From assembly GCA_001897835.1 (NCBI GenBank), contig MKUN01000031.1, positions 28,950 to 92,949 of the forward strand: a DNA stretch of 64,000 nucleotides, read 5' to 3'. Positions 18,413 to 26,944 of this stretch are shown here, one piece after another; the stretch's first letter is position 1; each line of letters opens with the position of its first letter. A model generated the notes under the pieces. The model was not told where the DNA came from, did not search any database, and was given only the letters and a program-made list of their open reading frames with translations. The position numbers and the translations under genes were made by a program. The stretch comes from Bacteroidetes bacterium 46-16 (lineage in GTDB: Bacteria > Bacteroidota > Bacteroidia > Chitinophagales > Chitinophagaceae).

Positions 18413-20941
18413 TTATTTTAATGAGGTGCTACCATACCATCTGAAAAATATACGTTTCAACAAGTCTGCAGTGATAATATAACACAAAATAATAACGGCA
18501 ATAACGCATACTTGTATCAGATCAAGGGTTACTAGTCCTAAACCTGATGCAAACGGCGATACAGGCAGCCATACAGTACCCAGTAAACATATACTGCCCA
18601 ATATCAACAACCACTTACCAGGCACACTTTTAAGAAATGATTTACGCGTACGCATAATGAAGAGTATAAATAATTCCGTCATTACCGATTCTACAAACCA
18701 GCCGGTTTGAAAAGAACTGTTTTGCAGATGATAGTAATAATAGAGCACATAGAAAGTCAGAAAATCAAAAAAGGAACTATGCAATCCAAATGCCACCATA
18801 AAACTCCTGATCATCTTCATGTCCCATTTACCAGGTCGCTTAACCTGATCTGTATCTACATTGTCCGAAGAGACTGCAAGAAAAGGGAGGTCTGTTAGGA
18901 AATTGGTAAGCAATATCTGTTTGGGTAGCATAGGTAGGAACGGCAGCAACCGGGATGCGCCCGCGACACTAAGCATATTCCCAAATGTTGCACCTGTTGT
19001 GATGAAAATATACTTTAAGGAGTTGGCAAATGTTTTACGTCCTTCTATAACCCCATCTGCAAGCACCGATAGATCCTTTTCCAGCAATACGAAATCAGCC
19101 GCTTCACGGGCCACATCTACGGCATTGTTGGTGGAGATGCCTGTATCTGCGGTGTGTATGGCTGCAACATCATTAATACCATCACCTATATAAGCTACCG
19201 TGTGATGAGACTTCTGTAATGACTTTATAATACGTTCTTTCTGGTATGGTTCGACCTCGGCAAAAATATCAGTATAGGCCGCCTGCACGACCAACGCTTC
19301 CGGTGACATGTTGTTGAGGTCTTTTCCTGTAATAATCCTAGATGTTTCTATACCCAGCTCCCTGGCGACATATCCCGCAACAAATTGGTTATCGCCTGTA
19401 ATAATTTTCACACCGATAGTCAGTTCGCGCAAACGTGCTAGGGATTCTTTAATATTTTCTTTCAGCGGATCTTCTAAGACAACAAAACCTAAAAATATCA
19501 TTTCCGATTCATCTTCCTTCGATGTTTGGGCATTGTTGATCTCTTTATAAGCCAAACCTATCAACCGAAAACCGCTGCTGCAGTAATTAGCGTAAAATGC
19601 TTGAATACGGTTACGGTCAATGGGAATGACTGTTCCGCTTTCTTCTTTTTGGTATATGCATAACGAGAGTATATTGTCAACGGCGCCTTTTGTGATCAGC
19701 AGGTTTTTGCCCTTGTATCTGACAGCTATACTCAAACGTTTTCTGATAAAATCATAAGGCACCTCATCCGTTTTTTCAAATCCGGAGATATCCTGTTGTA
19801 CCTGTTGAATAGCTGCATCTATAGGGTTCAGAAAGCCATTTTGCAAGTTTGCATTCAGGCAGGCATATAGCTGTACCTCCGCATTGGGTTTGCCTGTAGA
19901 ATCGACGATCTCTTTTACTTTAATAGCACCTTCAGTAATTGTTCCCGTTTTATCAGTACAAAGTATATCTACCTCTCCAAAATTGAAAATGGAAGAAAGC
20001 TTCTTTACAATCACCTTTTTTGCAAGCATTCTTTTAGCCCCCGCTGACATCGCAAAGGTCATGATAGCAGGGAGTAACTCCGGAGCCATACCCACAGCAA
20101 TAGCCAAAGCAAACAGAATGGAATCAAATAATGGGTTATGAAAGTAAAGGTTTACCGCAAGAATGGCTATAGATAGGACAATTGTAATCTGCATCAGAAA
20201 ATAGCCAAACTTTTTGATGCCAGTTTCAAAAGCTGTTTCGGCTGTCTTTGTGAGGCTATGCGCCATTTGCCCGAATACCGTATTACTTCCCGTATTGACG
20301 GCTATTGCTTTACCCGTACCACTTACTACGCTCGTGCCTTGCCAAAGACAATTTGTTTTTTCGGCTATAGGTGCATCTCCAGCAACCTGTCCAGGAACTT
20401 TTTCTACCGGGTAGGATTCACCAGTAATACTACTTTCGTTTACATGCAGCTCATTGTTATCTATCAGTCTGCAATCGGCTGGTATAATGTCTCCTGCTTT
20501 AAATAAAAGCACATCACCTGGCACTACATCGTTAGTATCGATTTCCTGTTGTTGTCCGCCACGTACAATGGTACATTGCAGGCGTATCATCTTTTGTAGT
20601 TGCTCAACTGCACGTCCTGCATTTAACTCCTGCCAGAAGCCTAATAAGCCGGTGACTAATAAAATACCGAGTATGATAAGCGTATCAGTCGTTTCTCCTA
20701 AAATGGCTGAAAGAATAACTGCTATAACTAACAATAGCACAAGTGGACTGGTAAACTGATGTATAAACAATTTCATTTCACGCCGGAAGCGCGAAGTGGG
20801 AGTGGAGGTCCCTTTTTGTTCAGAAAGGCGCTCTTTCGCCGTATCGACATTCAGTCCTGTATCTAATGAAGACTTAAGCTGTGAGGCAAGGTCATTTAAA
20901 GGCTGGTCTGAAAAATGATCTGTTGGCATAATTCCTGGCAC
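18413..20941 (-). CDS. mgtA: magnesium-translocating P-type ATPase
   Basis: A P3B-type ATPase importing Mg2+. Length 842 is close to MgtA/MgtB. Seen: cation ATPase N-terminal domain, the actuator motif SSITGESYPVEK, membrane segment VGMAPELLPAI (MgtA-specific), phosphorylation motif DKTGTIT at D330, KIITGDNQ, and YIGDGINDVAAIHTADTGIS. The last helices contain LLTNFLTDLPFLAVSSDNVD. It starts 18 bp after the SDR gene on the same strand, so the two are probably cotranscribed. That leaves no room for the long Mg-sensing leader known from enterobacteria. A second in-frame ATG is at 20929. Confidence 0.93.
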   Translation of the reverse strand: MPGIMPTDHFSDQPLNDLASQLKSSLDTGLNVDTAKERLSEQKGTSTPTSRFRREMKLFIHQFTSPLVLLLVIAVILSAILGETTDTLIILGILLVTGLLGFWQELNAGRAVEQLQKMIRLQCTIVRGGQQQEIDTNDVVPGDVLLFKAGDIIPADCRLIDNNELHVNESSITGESYPVEKVPGQVAGDAPIAEKTNCLWQGTSVVSGTGKAIAVNTGSNTVFGQMAHSLTKTAETAFETGIKKFGYFLMQITIVLSIAILAVNLYFHNPLFDSILFALAIAVGMAPELLPAIMTFAMSAGAKRMLAKKVIVKKLSSIFNFGEVDILCTDKTGTITEGAIKVKEIVDSTGKPNAEVQLYACLNANLQNGFLNPIDAAIQQVQQDISGFEKTDEVPYDFIRKRLSIAVRYKGKNLLITKGAVDNILSLCIYQKEESGTVIPIDRNRIQAFYANYCSSGFRLIGLAYKEINNAQTSKEDESEMIFLGFVVLEDPLKENIKESLARLRELTIGVKIITGDNQFVAGYVARELGIETSRIITGKDLNNMSPEALVVQAAYTDIFAEVEPYQKERIIKSLQKSHHTVAYIGDGINDVAAIHTADTGISTNNAVDVAREAADFVLLEKDLSVLADGVIEGRKTFANSLKYIFITTGATFGNMLSVAGASRLLPFLPMLPKQILLTNFLTDLPFLAVSSDNVDTDQVKRPGKWDMKMIRSFMVAFGLHSSFFDFLTFYVLYYYYHLQNSSFQTGWFVESVMTELFILFIMRTRKSFLKSVPGKWLLILGSICLLGTVWLPVSPFASGLGLVTLDLIQVCVIAVIILCYIITADLLKRIFFRWYGSTSLK

Positions 20942-20959
20942 TGTTTAAATTGGGTTCGC

Positions 20960-21712
20960 TTATCGTGCGGTAAGTCCACCATCGATCACCAGCTCTGCTC
21001 CAGTTGTATAAGATGATTCATCAGAGGCCAGATAGAGTGCAGCATATGCAATCTCCATTACATCTCCTATCCTGCCCATAGGACACATGTTCTTTATTAT
21101 TTCCTTTGAGTCTTCAGAAGATGCCAGAAACTCCGTCATAGGCGTTAATACACCACCGGGATGAATACTGTTAACACGAATATTGTCTTTTGCAAATTCG
21201 ACAGCCTGATCTTTAGTAAGCAATCGTAATGCACCTTTTGAAGCGGTATATGCCGGGCCATTACCGCCAACTAATCCTGCTATGGACGAAATGTTCACAA
21301 TGGCCCCGGAACCTGCACGTCTCATGTGCGGGATACATAATTTGGAACCGAGGAATGGCCCGGTAAGGTTAATATCAATAATCTTCTGCCAATCCGCACC
21401 GGAGGTAGATTCCGTTGTAGCGCCTGGAGGATAAACTCCTGCATTATTAATAAGAATATGCAGACCACCATATAATGATATTGTCTTGTCAATGACGCAA
21501 TTCCAATTGCTTTCTGAAATAACATTATGAATAACGTAGTCAATCATGAGTCCTTCACTGTGAGCCTGGATTACCCATGACTTCAATTTTTCTTCCTGAA
21601 CGTCAGTTGCTATTACTTTGGCGCCTTCAGTTGCAAATAATAGTGCTATTGCTTTACCCATACCACCGGCAGCTCCGGTTACAATAGCTATTTTATTTTC
21701 AAGTCTGCCCAT
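20960..21712 (-). CDS. SDR family oxidoreductase
   Basis: A classical short-chain dehydrogenase with the NAD(P)-binding TGAAGGMGKAI, NNAG, the catalytic Ser in NISSIAG, and YTASK (Tyr/Lys). The C-terminus GAELVIDGG is typical of glucose 1-dehydrogenase/3-ketoacyl reductase-like members. The substrate cannot be told. The start at 21712 (MGRLENKIAIVTG) matches family N-termini; an upstream ATG at 21742 would add ten atypical residues. It lies directly upstream of mgtA in the same direction. Confidence 0.88.
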   Translation of the reverse strand: MGRLENKIAIVTGAAGGMGKAIALLFATEGAKVIATDVQEEKLKSWVIQAHSEGLMIDYVIHNVISESNWNCVIDKTISLYGGLHILINNAGVYPPGATTESTSGADWQKIIDINLTGPFLGSKLCIPHMRRAGSGAIVNISSIAGLVGGNGPAYTASKGALRLLTKDQAVEFAKDNIRVNSIHPGGVLTPMTEFLASSEDSKEIIKNMCPMGRIGDVMEIAYAALYLASDESSYTTGAELVIDGGLTAR

Positions 21713-22106
21713 AGGTTTAATAATTAAGAGTGTAGCTAACATGAAAGTACAAAAAACTGCTTGGAACAGGTAACAAATCCCGAAGCAACTTAATAAGCTT
21801 CATATGGGAAATTTGAATATTGCTCGTTGGACGAGCAACTTAACGTGAACTCATACCTGATTGGTTAAAATGTTCATTAGAAATATCAACAAGTATTTTA
21901 TCATTACTTTTAATGCCTAAGGGTACCTATGTAGTCAGGTTAATATTAATGATTCCATACTTGCTAAATGTCGTCAAGTATTATCTTAACTGTAAATTGT
22001 TACTTATTGCAGCGAAAAAGAGATAGATATCATTGTTTCAGTTGATGAAAATCAGAAATTAAGATGAGTAATTCTAATAATTTTACGTTCAGAATACAAT
22101 TAGAAT
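21713..22106. other. divergent intergenic region with hairpin
   Basis: This 394-bp AT-rich region lies between the leftward SDR-mgtA pair and the rightward stress genes and should hold both promoters. It contains a hairpin with perfect 8-bp arms TTGCTCGT (21820-21827) and ACGAGCAA (21831-21838) around TGG, without a T-tail, so an operator or RNA structure rather than a terminator. No gene seen. Confidence 0.5.
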
Positions 22107-22931
22107 ATGAATACCATAATTGTTCCAACTGATTTTTCAGAGGCCTCTATGAATGCCGCCTATTACGCAGTCGCAATGGCTCGGCATATTCAGGCAAATG
22201 TTATGCTGTTACATGTGCTTCCTTTACCGCTAACGATTTCTGAAGTGCCCATTCCTGTTGATAGTTACGATATCGCTTTAGATGAAGCCAATTCATCCCT
22301 GAAGAATTTAAAGGCAAAACTGGAACAATATACTGCGGGCAGCCTGTCCATATCTACCAAGTGTTCTACAAGCAGTTTTTTAGATGAGATTGCAAATATC
22401 AATATGCAAAATGATGTATTTGCTATGATCATGGGTACCAGTGGCGCCGGTGCTACCCAGGCATTCTTTCTTGGCAGCTTCAGCATTTCTGCTGCAAAAC
22501 ACCTTCATCATCCTGTAATTGTAGTTCCACCTGATTACAAGTATCAAGCTATTGAAAAAATAGGTCTTGCCTGTGATATGAAAGAAGTATCAGAATCCCT
22601 TCCTAAGAATAGTATCCACGCACTATTAAATGAATATAAAGCATCTCTTGAAGTGCTATATGTGAGTTCGCATAAGGGAAAACACTACCCAGAAGTATTA
22701 GCCGAGAGCAAATTCCTGCAAATATGGCTACAACAGTACCATCCAAATATTTCGATCACAACGAATGATGATATAAAGCAAGGATTAGAAGAATTTGTTC
22801 AAATAAATAATATAGATCTTTTATTACTGTTGCCAAAAGAAAGAAATTTCTTAGAGAACATATTTCATAAAAGCCTTACCAAGAAAATGGTACTTCATCC
22901 CCCCATCCCTATTATGATCGTACATAGTTAG
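22107..22931 (+). CDS. universal stress protein, tandem UspA
   Basis: A 274-residue cytoplasmic protein with two UspA folds. The first starts IIVPTDFSEASMNAAYYAV and ends with the ATP-binding loop GTSGAGATQAFFLGSFS followed by HPVIVVP. The second half is degenerate and lacks a clean G-2x-G-9x-G loop but ends HPPIPIMIVH. Tandem Usp proteins respond to energy and oxygen stress in many Bacteroidota. It is followed 36 bp later by a CoA-transferase gene and lies near ppk2 and ppsA, supporting a stress cluster. Confidence 0.88.
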   Translation: MNTIIVPTDFSEASMNAAYYAVAMARHIQANVMLLHVLPLPLTISEVPIPVDSYDIALDEANSSLKNLKAKLEQYTAGSLSISTKCSTSSFLDEIANINMQNDVFAMIMGTSGAGATQAFFLGSFSISAAKHLHHPVIVVPPDYKYQAIEKIGLACDMKEVSESLPKNSIHALLNEYKASLEVLYVSSHKGKHYPEVLAESKFLQIWLQQYHPNISITTNDDIKQGLEEFVQINNIDLLLLLPKERNFLENIFHKSLTKKMVLHPPIPIMIVHS

Positions 22932-22967
22932 CAACATATTAATTTTTTAATTCACCAACATCAATTA

Positions 22968-24269
22968 ATGCTGGACATACAATATCAAAAGGCGGAAGAT
23001 GCAGTAAAGCTCGTAAAGAGCGGTGACAGAGTATTTGTTCATGGCAGTGCTGCTACACCAGTACTATTGCTGAGCAGATTACTGGATAGGGCAGGCGAAA
23101 TTAATAATATTGAGCTGACTTCCATTAGTACCTATGGTAATATAGAATGGAACCGAGCGGAAGTTTTGAACAGTTTTTATCTTAACTCCCTATTTGTTTC
23201 TGCCAATGTACGCGAATGGGTAAACGGTAGTCATGGAAGTTATATACCCGTATTTCTTAGCGAAATACCAGGTTTATTTACAAGCGGCTTTTTGCCGCTG
23301 GATGTAGCTATTGTGCAGGTGTCCCCGCCTGATCAACATGGGTATTGTACCTTAGGGACATCGGTAGATGCAGCATTGAGCGCAGTGAAAAATGCTCCGC
23401 TTGTAATTGCACAGGTTAATCCTCAAATGCCCAGGGTTATGGGAGACGGTATTATTCATTCTTCCAAATTTGCTGCTATAGTATGGGCAGATAGTCCACT
23501 ACCAGAAGTTGATTATGGTGCTGAAACGGATACGATTGCGGGGCAGATAGCCAGACATGTAGCAGAATTAATAGAAGACGGCTCAACGTTACAAATGGGT
23601 ATAGGTAATATCCCTGATGCAGTGCTTAAACAACTCACCGGGCATAAAGGTTTAGGTGTGCATACCGAAATGTTTTCGGATGGCCTGATACCGTTGGTTC
23701 AAAAAGGGATAGTTACTAACGAATATAAAAAGGTTCATCCGGGGAAAATAGTGAGCAGCTTCATATTAGGCACCAGGAAAGTGTATGACTTTGCAGATAA
23801 TAATCCATATATACACTGTATGGATGTAGCATTTGTCAATGATAGCGATGTAATTCGCAGAAACCCTAAAGTGGTGGCTATCAATAGTGCCATCGAGATA
23901 GATCTGACAGGCCAGGTCTGTGCTGATTCTCTTGGGTCCTATCAATATTCCGGCATCGGCGGGCAAATGGACTTTATGCGCGGTGCCTCATTGTCGCAAG
24001 GAGGTAAGCCTATCATAGCCATGCCGTCTGTAACTAAGCATGGAGTATCACGCATCGTACCTTTCTTAAAGCAGGGGGCTGGCGTAGTAACCACTAGAGG
24101 GCATGTTCACTATGTAGCAACGGAATATGGTGTTGTGAACCTATATGGCCGTAATATGGAACAACGTGCCTGCCTGCTTATTAGCATTGCACATCCTAAT
24201 CACAGGGAAGCGCTGGAACAATCATATTACGAACGTTTCGGCAAAATATATAAAACTGTAACGTGCTAA
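22968..24269 (+). CDS. acetyl-CoA hydrolase/transferase family protein
   Basis: A 433-residue family I CoA-transferase-like enzyme. Visible: VFVHGSAATPVLLLSRL at the N-terminus, QVSPPDQHGYCTLG, the conserved MGIGNIPDAVL, and HTEMFSDG with the catalytic Glu. IGGQMDFMRGA and GVVNLYGR are typical of the 4-hydroxybutyrate/acetyl-CoA transferase subgroup. It either hydrolyses acetyl-CoA or moves CoA between short acids. Cotranscription with the Usp gene suggests a role in acetate/CoA balance under stress. Confidence 0.88.
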   Translation: MLDIQYQKAEDAVKLVKSGDRVFVHGSAATPVLLLSRLLDRAGEINNIELTSISTYGNIEWNRAEVLNSFYLNSLFVSANVREWVNGSHGSYIPVFLSEIPGLFTSGFLPLDVAIVQVSPPDQHGYCTLGTSVDAALSAVKNAPLVIAQVNPQMPRVMGDGIIHSSKFAAIVWADSPLPEVDYGAETDTIAGQIARHVAELIEDGSTLQMGIGNIPDAVLKQLTGHKGLGVHTEMFSDGLIPLVQKGIVTNEYKKVHPGKIVSSFILGTRKVYDFADNNPYIHCMDVAFVNDSDVIRRNPKVVAINSAIEIDLTGQVCADSLGSYQYSGIGGQMDFMRGASLSQGGKPIIAMPSVTKHGVSRIVPFLKQGAGVVTTRGHVHYVATEYGVVNLYGRNMEQRACLLISIAHPNHREALEQSYYERFGKIYKTVTC

Positions 24270-24338
24270 TAGGCTATATGAGATAGGAATTGAACAGCAA
24301 GGTTGAATTTAATACTTTTATAGATAAACTACAAAATC

Positions 24339-24725
24339 ATGGCTAACACTAAACAAAATAAAACCGCTGTAGCTGCCTTTTTAGGGGAGCTGATTTCCTT
24401 TCGGAGTTCTTTAAAATTAATTCATTGGTCTATAACAGGTAAGGGTAGCTATGAAGCACATATCTCATTGGATCAGGCAATTGGTTCACTCGTTGATATT
24501 ACAGACCGATTGGTAGAAACTACTTTCGCTCTGGATGGTACTTTAGATATAGTCATACCTGAAACGATAAAGCCTAAAAATTACATAAAGCACATAGAAG
24601 TTTTTTATAAAAACGTAGAAGATAAGAGAAAGGATTTATTCTCTGAATCATTTTCGCAGTCTATTATCGATGAAGCGCAGGAAACCATTCAGCAACTTTT
24701 ATTCAGACTGAAGAGATTGGAATAG
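24339..24725 (+). CDS. DUF5856 family protein
   Basis: A 128-residue all-alpha protein with the pattern FLGELISFRSSLKLIHWS, resembling the first helix of Dps/ferritin-like proteins, and a later helix pair. I assign it to DUF5856. Function is unknown; the Dps-like helix may reflect a distant ferritin fold. It is the last chromosomal-looking gene before the direct repeat that opens the mobile region. Confidence 0.75.
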   Translation: MANTKQNKTAVAAFLGELISFRSSLKLIHWSITGKGSYEAHISLDQAIGSLVDITDRLVETTFALDGTLDIVIPETIKPKNYIKHIEVFYKNVEDKRKDLFSESFSQSIIDEAQETIQQLLFRLKRLE

Positions 24726-24841
24726 AATTTCAAACGGTAAAAATGAGGAAATAGGTATGAATAGATCTACTATACATTCTTTCTTTATGTCACAAATAGG
24801 TATCGGGGAAAGATAATAATTAAACGTCACAGCCTAGATTT

Positions 24842-25023
24842 TTGTGTGTCAAAGTTATCCCTTATCTTTGCAGGTATAACGTAATAAGTTCTTTAATCGA
24901 CTCAAATCTTGTCAAAATAACTGGTGCCCAAAGTGGTGCCCTGTTTTGATGAAGAGTGCCTAAATAGCTGATTTTTAGCGCCCTCTAAAATAAAAAATGA
25001 CCCCCCCCCCCAACGGGATCACG
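24842..25023. repeat. direct repeat copy A (left end of the defence island)
   Basis: This segment is about 80% identical by eye, in the same orientation, to 45341-45515. The longest identical run is 21 bp (24876-24896 = 45374-45394). It starts with a possible recombinase core: GTTATCCC (24854-24861), 11 nt, GGTATAAC (24873-24880). It has a doubled GGTGCCC with an AAAGT spacer near 24923-24941, and ends in CAACGGGATCAC. A plus-strand promoter match TTTG-18 bp-TATCTTTG lies at 24841-24870. Copy A differs from copy B by a run of 11 C (25001-25011). On the minus strand GATCCC...GGTC followed by ATTTTTTATT can terminate the integrase transcript. Confidence 0.8.
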
Positions 25024-25035
25024 GAAATTGAATAT

Positions 25036-25071
25036 AACGCTTTGCAAGTGAATAACTTGCAAAGCGTTTTT
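25036..25071 (+). terminator. rho-independent terminator after repeat copy A
   Basis: Perfect 14-bp arms AACGCTTTGCAAGT (25036-25049) and ACTTGCAAAGCGTT (25055-25068) enclose GAATA and run into TTTTT on the plus strand. It lies about 200 bp after the plus-strand promoter match in copy A and 41 bp past the integrase stop on the other strand. Confidence 0.7.
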
Positions 25072-25111
25072 GCTTTAAGGTACAACATAGGTAAAACATC
25101 AACTATTCGGC

Positions 25112-26341
25112 CTAATTAAAAATTTCCATTGCTTTATCCAGTTCACTATCTAAGATCTGAGCATACACTTCAGTGTGCTTGACTGATGCGTGCCCCATGA
25201 GTTTGGAAACATACTCAATCCGCATACCTTTTTGCAAAGCCCGTACGGCCCAGCTGTGCCGGGCTGAATGAAAAGAAATATGTTTAGACAAGCCTGCAAG
25301 AATTCTCAGCTTTTTCAAATCCTTATTGGTATAAGACGTCGCTGAAGATATAGCATTATGGATTGTATGTCTGTCCGTTTCACAGGGGTCCAGATGGACT
25401 AGAGGGAAAATGAATGAATCCGGACATATTTGTATTCCACCACTTTTGTTCTGTGCCATATTCCTGTAATGGTTTAGAATTTCGCAAGCTTTAGGTGGTA
25501 ACTTTATTCCCAGCGTTTCTTTATTCTTACGGATTTGAAAACATAGCCTATCTCCGGAAACATTCCTCCAGCGCATCATCAGCAGGTCTGCAATACGAAT
25601 GCCGCATGCATATGCACTGAAAAGATAGAGATTTCTATGGTGATTAAGTTGCGAGTCGACCGGTAGGGTGAGCTGTTCTATTTTTAATAATTCGTCATCT
25701 AGTAAAAATGTTCTTTGAGTTGGTTGCCCTTTTAATTTGATCTTATTGAATGGATTTTTCTCGAAAGGCAATAGCCCCTCTGCAACAGCATCAACCAATA
25801 GTTTTCGTATGGCTTTCAGATTAGCATTGGCTGTATTCACATGGTTTTTACAGTCTGTTAGAAGATATTGCTGAAAGTCTCTGATCAGCGTCACGTTGAT
25901 GTCATCGAAATAAAGAGTGTCTCTTTTGTAGAATGAACGTAATTTGTTTACCACGCATTTATATCTCCTGAGGGTTCCTATGGTGTATTCCTGGTCCATC
26001 ATATCTTTCCTGTTTTTTACATACTCAAAAAAATCAGCAGGAGCCCGGCCTAATATTTTGTGCTTTATGTCATAAGAGGTGACAGAAATAGACTTAGTTT
26101 CTAATTCAAGTGCTATTCTTTCGGCCTCTGCTACCTTTGAAGAAATGTAGGCGTTGATTTGGGAAGCATTATGTGCTGTGGATTTCACTTTCCCGATTGT
26201 CTTATTCCAGTCCTCGGAGAGGACAGAAACGTCTAACGCTATGTATTTTGATTTCCTATTTTTTGTAACGCGAAGGTAAACCGGTGTCTTACCTTCCAGG
26301 TTTGTTTTGTTAAAACGAGGAAAAGCTTTTACGGATGCCAT
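25112..26341 (-). CDS. tyrosine recombinase/integrase
   Basis: A 409-residue Bacteroidota-type site-specific integrase. Residues 1-100 are the arm-binding Arm-DNA-bind domain (PVYLRVTKNRKSKYIALDV), about 103-190 the SAM-like core-binding domain, and 210-400 the catalytic domain with R249, a Lys near 272-274, H358, R361, H384 and nucleophile Y393. It moves integrative elements by recombination between att sites. It points outward toward repeat copy A, the usual position for an integrase at the end of an element, and is the best candidate for having inserted the island. Confidence 0.93.
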   Translation of the reverse strand: MASVKAFPRFNKTNLEGKTPVYLRVTKNRKSKYIALDVSVLSEDWNKTIGKVKSTAHNASQINAYISSKVAEAERIALELETKSISVTSYDIKHKILGRAPADFFEYVKNRKDMMDQEYTIGTLRRYKCVVNKLRSFYKRDTLYFDDINVTLIRDFQQYLLTDCKNHVNTANANLKAIRKLLVDAVAEGLLPFEKNPFNKIKLKGQPTQRTFLLDDELLKIEQLTLPVDSQLNHHRNLYLFSAYACGIRIADLLMMRWRNVSGDRLCFQIRKNKETLGIKLPPKACEILNHYRNMAQNKSGGIQICPDSFIFPLVHLDPCETDRHTIHNAISSATSYTNKDLKKLRILAGLSKHISFHSARHSWAVRALQKGMRIEYVSKLMGHASVKHTEVYAQILDSELDKAMEIFN

Positions 26342-26429
26342 ATGTATTTTTTAAAGTAAAATACAATATTCAACTCCCAAGAGTATAGCCCTAAAATGTC
26401 CAGTTCATTTTTGCCTATGCACGATGCCA

Positions 26430-26475
26430 GCCGCTTTTTTATGGTAGTTACCAAGAGACCATTTGTAAAAGCGGC
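26430..26475. repeat. nested inverted repeat upstream of the integrase
   Basis: GCCGCTTTT (26430-26438) pairs with AAAAGCGGC (26467-26475), and inside it ATGGT (26441-26445) pairs with ACCAT (26458-26462), giving a long stem-loop about 90-135 bp before the integrase start. It could be a recombinase/excisionase site or a regulatory RNA structure. The rest of the 280-bp gap shows nothing I recognise. Confidence 0.45.
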
Positions 26476-26621
26476 ACAGCTCTTTATCCATAAATACCCT
26501 CCCTATTGCTAATTTATGGGCTCATTTTCAGATAAACATGCTGCAGTTTCTTGAGTACATGGTTAGTCCCTGGATAAGAGTGTGGAAAATTCACGCAGAC
26601 AGGTGTAGAGATTAGTACTTT

Positions 26622-26942
26622 TCAACTCTTACTTTGCTTAGAGAAAAATAGAGTGTCTGATTTTCTGAAATACGGTAAATGGATATGATTTCTATAAGCG
26701 GTATCTAAGTGTTTTTGTACATCCGCATTTCTGCATTTTAGCTTCATATCAATTGAGTAATAGTCGCCACCCAAATCCTCCAACAGATGCTTAACGGTAA
26801 TTGTTACTTTAGGGAAAGCCGAATTAATTCTCATTAATTGGTTCCATAATTCCCTGTTCATTTCCCTGCTTTTGTTGATATGCTCTTTAGGAATAAGCAA
26901 TTCATTGAAATGGGTAATTTGCTTAAAAGGTTTTGGTATCAT
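26622..26942 (-). CDS. small protein of unknown function, last gene of the CBASS-like operon
   Basis: A 106-residue protein I do not recognise. It is mixed alpha/beta: VTITVKHLLEDLGGDYYSIDMKLKCRN could be two strands and a helix, and the N-terminus (KPFKQITHFNELLIPKEHI) is basic. No signal peptide, membrane helix or catalytic motif is evident. Its start lies 2 bp after the stop of the membrane-NTase gene, so it belongs to that operon. It could be an accessory, inhibitor or substrate of the NTase or nuclease; this is inference. Confidence 0.6.
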   Translation of the reverse strand: MIPKPFKQITHFNELLIPKEHINKSREMNRELWNQLMRINSAFPKVTITVKHLLEDLGGDYYSIDMKLKCRNADVQKHLDTAYRNHIHLPYFRKSDTLFFSKQSKS

Positions 26943-26944
26943 GT

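Noticed and set aside
20942..20959. Mg2+ riboswitch/leader for mgtA
   Set aside because: Only 18 bp separate mgtA from the SDR gene, so there is no room for a structured leader.
24726..25111. tRNA gene as attachment target of the integrase
   Set aside because: No cloverleaf or T-arm consensus could be seen near repeat copy A or B.
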